Part shown: one piece after another, positions 4,934 to 7,080 of the stretch
Numbering within the stretch: position 1 is the first letter of the stretch
How the letters are laid out: every line of letters begins with the position of its first letter
Assembly (NCBI GenBank): GCA_031277435.1
Contig: JAITMI010000147.1
Coordinates: forward strand, 1-7,080
Source of the DNA: Pseudomonadales bacterium
Lineage (GTDB): Bacteria; Pseudomonadota; Gammaproteobacteria; Pseudomonadales; Pseudohongiellaceae
DNA length: 7,080 nt
Direction: 5' to 3'
Position numbers and translations under genes: made by a program
Notes under the pieces: model-generated
What the model saw: only the letters and a program-made list of their open reading frames with translations
The model's database searches: none
Told to the model about the DNA's origin: nothing

Positions 4934-6841
4934 TCAATCTTCCTTCTCATAATAGGTGTAGCCGTTCAAACTTTCGTTGAACAGTTTGATGATCTGCTGC
5001 CGTTCGCGCGCGGTGATGCGGCCTTCGCGCACCGCGCGTTCGGCGGTATTGCGGTGGCGCAATTGCATTTCCTTGGGGTGATATTCCACGTAGGAAAGCA
5101 CGTCGCTGATGGCGTCGCCGTGCATTTCCTTGACGAAATCGTAGCTGCCGTCGCGGTTGATGCGCACGCTCACCACGTTGGTGTCGCCAAACAGGTTATG
5201 CAGGTCGCCCAAGGTTTCCTGATACGCGCCCACCAGGAACACCCCCAGATAATATTCCTCGCCTTCCTTCAATTCGTGCAGCGGCAATACCTGCGCTACG
5301 TCCTCGGTGCCGACGAAGCTGTCGATCTTGCCGTCGCAATCGCAGGTGATGTCGGCGATTACCGCGCTGCGGCGCGGCTCTTCGTCGAGGCGGTGGATAG
5401 GCGCTATCGGGAACAATTGGTCAATTGCCCAGGTGTCGGGCAAGGACTGAAACAGACTGAAATTTCCATAATAAATATCCGCCAGCGACAGCTTGAGCCC
5501 TTCCAGATCGGAAGGCACGCGCGCCATCGTTTCGGTGATGTCGGCGATCTTGTGCAAGAGATCGAGGAACATGTTTTCCACCGCGCTGCGCGTGCGCAAG
5601 TCGAGCTGGCCGCGCTTGAACAATTCGCGCGCTTCATTGCGGTAAAAATGCGCGTCGTTGTAGCACTCCTGCACGCGGTTTTCGGTGAGATTGCCATATA
5701 CGTCGCGCATACGGGTCAATAATGGTTCTTCGTCCTCGCGCGGCTCGGGCAGGCGGGCGGGCTCGAAAATCGTGGTGTCGAGCACGTTGAAAATCAGAAT
5801 CGAGGAATAAGCGATGGTGGCGCGGCCAGATTCGGTGACGATTACCGGATGCGGAATGTCATAATCATCGAAGGTATTTTTCAGCGTATCGACGATGTCC
5901 TCGCAATACTCGCTGAGCGAATAATTGCGGCTCTGGCCGAAGTTGGAACCCCAGCCGGTGTAGTCCACGGCAAGGCCGCCGCCGAGGTCGATGTATTTCA
6001 GGTTGGCGCCTTCCTTCACCAAATCGGCGTAAAAACGGCACACTTCCACGATGCCGCTGCGGATGTCCTGAATATTGGGAATCTGCGAGCCAAGATGACA
6101 GTGCAAAAGTTGCAGGCAATGCAACATGCCTTCGGCCTTGAGCAAATCCACCATGTCCACCAGTTGCGTGGCGGTGAGGCCGAACACGCTGCGATCGCCA
6201 GAGGTGGAATTCCAATGCCCGCTGACGCTGACGGTGGTCTTGATGCGCACGCCGATGATCGGTTCAATGCCAAGCGCGCGGCTGCGTTCCAGAATGATCG
6301 GAATTTCGGTGGGCGTTTCCACCACGAACACGCAAATAAAGCCAAGTTTGATGGCGGAAAGGCCGAGTTCGATGAATTCCTGATCCTTGTAGCCATTGCA
6401 GATAATCATGCTGCCGGGCTCTTCCAGCGTGGACAGCGCGATGATGATCTCGGGCTTGCTGCCCACCTCGAACCCGTGCTTGTAACGCGCGCCGAACGCG
6501 GCGACTTCCTCCACCACCTGTGCCTGCTGATTCACCTTGATCGGGTAGACGCCGCGGTACTCGTTCTTGTAGCCAAGATTGTCGATGGCGCTGTGAAAGG
6601 CGGTGTGCAGGCGGTGGATTTGGGCGTCAAGAATGTTCTCGACGCGCAAGAGCACCGGCATTTGCAAGTCGCGTTCGAGCATGCCGTTGACGATGTCCAT
6701 CAATTCCACTTCGGCGGTAAGGGTGCGCGCGGTGACGTTGCCGTTTTGCGACACGCTGAAGTAGTCATTCCCCCAGCGCTCGAAGCCGTACAACTCATTG
6801 GATTGCGCGATGCTCCACTGGGCCTGCTCAATGGCGTTCAA
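4934..6841 (-). CDS. speA: Biosynthetic arginine decarboxylase
   Basis: This PLP-dependent enzyme converts arginine to agmatine and CO2, the entry step of the operon's pathway. The 635-residue length is close to the roughly 650 of the SpeA family. Visible landmarks are GVYPIKVNQQ (97-106) with PLP lysine Lys102, GFEVGSKPE (123-131), and LLHCHLGSQIPNI. Next come YIDLGGGLAVDYTGW, a glycine-rich phosphate site, then TESGRA and the inserted helical section CYNDAHFYRNEAREL. Near the C-terminus, ITCDCDGKIDSF carries the catalytic Cys. The start is TTG at 6841-6839. A strong GGAGGA at 6851-6856 lies nine bases before it, and no in-frame ATG occurs before Met48, so TTG is well supported. It is the first gene of the operon; a candidate promoter lies about 80 bases upstream. 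TTG may lower its translation. No signal peptide is present, so it is cytoplasmic. Confidence 0.96.
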   Translation of the reverse strand: MNAIEQAQWSIAQSNELYGFERWGNDYFSVSQNGNVTARTLTAEVELMDIVNGMLERDLQMPVLLRVENILDAQIHRLHTAFHSAIDNLGYKNEYRGVYPIKVNQQAQVVEEVAAFGARYKHGFEVGSKPEIIIALSTLEEPGSMIICNGYKDQEFIELGLSAIKLGFICVFVVETPTEIPIILERSRALGIEPIIGVRIKTTVSVSGHWNSTSGDRSVFGLTATQLVDMVDLLKAEGMLHCLQLLHCHLGSQIPNIQDIRSGIVEVCRFYADLVKEGANLKYIDLGGGLAVDYTGWGSNFGQSRNYSLSEYCEDIVDTLKNTFDDYDIPHPVIVTESGRATIAYSSILIFNVLDTTIFEPARLPEPREDEEPLLTRMRDVYGNLTENRVQECYNDAHFYRNEARELFKRGQLDLRTRSAVENMFLDLLHKIADITETMARVPSDLEGLKLSLADIYYGNFSLFQSLPDTWAIDQLFPIAPIHRLDEEPRRSAVIADITCDCDGKIDSFVGTEDVAQVLPLHELKEGEEYYLGVFLVGAYQETLGDLHNLFGDTNVVSVRINRDGSYDFVKEMHGDAISDVLSYVEYHPKEMQLRHRNTAERAVREGRITARERQQIIKLFNESLNGYTYYEKED

Positions 6842-6850
6842 TGCTCGATG

Positions 6851-6856
6851 TCCTCC
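6851..6856 (-). promoter_or_regulatory. Ribosome binding site supporting the TTG start of speA
   Basis: The minus strand reads GGAGGA here, nine bases before the TTG at 6841. This near-perfect Shine-Dalgarno sequence is what justifies a TTG start for speA, since no ATG or GTG at the right place exists in the frame. Confidence 0.75.
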
Positions 6857-6918
6857 GCGATGCGACGTGGCTCAAGATAAAGGGCGGGCTCCAAGCGCCA
6901 CCCCGGCAAGGAGGCGCG

Positions 6919-6946
6919 ATTGTACCGGCTTTGCCTTCTAAATCTA
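6919..6946 (-). promoter_or_regulatory. Candidate sigma-70-type promoter of the polyamine operon
   Basis: On the minus strand, TACAAT (6924-6919) matches the -10 consensus at five of six bases. A weak -35, TAGATT (6946-6941, three of six), stands 16 bases before it. Transcription would begin near 6911 and leave a leader of about 70 bases before speA. The rest of 6842-7080 shows no convincing gene, operator or riboswitch. The -10 is good but the -35 is poor, so an activator or another promoter farther out is possible. Confidence 0.38.
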
Positions 6947-7080
6947 CTAAGGCTTGGTGAAAGCTGGGTTAATTCTGGCGCGGGGAGTAAGCGAGGCAGG
7001 GCGGGGCTTGACCTGAGGTCTCCCCACAAATTTCCTGAAGCTTTTTTTCTGAAAATTTACACCCACACCCCCGCCCGCAC

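Noticed and set aside
5849..6880. 343-codon open frame on the plus strand antisense to speA
   Set aside because: It mirrors the codon structure of speA, is rich in Ala/Val/His/Asp as GC-rich antisense frames usually are, shows no recognisable domain, and lies entirely over a certain gene.
6838..7029. 63-codon open frame ending inside the speA start, possible leader peptide
   Set aside because: Its TTG start has no ribosome binding site, and the candidate promoter falls in the middle of it. Its codons look like random GC-rich sequence. No arginine run or attenuator hairpin pair is evident.
6982..7048. Possible plus-strand terminator: GGGGAG (6982-6987) with CTCCCC (7020-7025), then a T-run at 7042-7048
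   Set aside because: The stem is only six base pairs around a 32-base loop, and the T-run begins about 16 bases after the stem.

Overview
The window looks like a proteobacterial chromosome, probably a betaproteobacterium or a close gammaproteobacterial relative. This rests on protein style and gene content, and the genus cannot be fixed from the sequence alone. All eight supported genes lie on the minus strand, so transcription runs from high to low coordinates. The window splits into two compositionally different blocks.

Block 1 (about 6950 down to 1544, GC-rich) is a compact four-gene polyamine operon. In transcription order it holds biosynthetic arginine decarboxylase (speA), a carboxynorspermidine/carboxyspermidine dehydrogenase of the saccharopine-dehydrogenase family, carboxy(nor)spermidine decarboxylase (nspC), and a ureohydrolase of the agmatinase/arginase family (speB-like). 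Together they can carry arginine to spermidine without S-adenosylmethionine decarboxylase or spermidine synthase. The order of steps is open. Either agmatine is first hydrolysed to putrescine and then carboxyaminopropylated, or agmatine itself is carboxyaminopropylated, decarboxylated, and has urea removed last. The ureohydrolase has Gly where the family has its first Mn-binding His, and this is the main oddity of the operon. speA and nspC use TTG starts.

Between the blocks (about 1440-1543) is a palindromic, REP-like element with an 11-bp perfect stem. It may also help end the polyamine transcript.

Block 2 (1439 down to 1, visibly AT-richer) looks like a type VI secretion cargo module. It holds a small DUF2778/Tlde1-like L,D-transpeptidase-fold protein with the His...Ser-x-Gly-Cys motif and no signal peptide. 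Next come an overlapping four-helix membrane protein and an N-terminally anchored HEAT-like protein. Last are the first 18 codons of an Hcp-like tube protein, cut by the window edge. The likely reading is effector, one or two immunity proteins, and the tube protein that carries the effector. The immunity roles are inferred from position and topology only.
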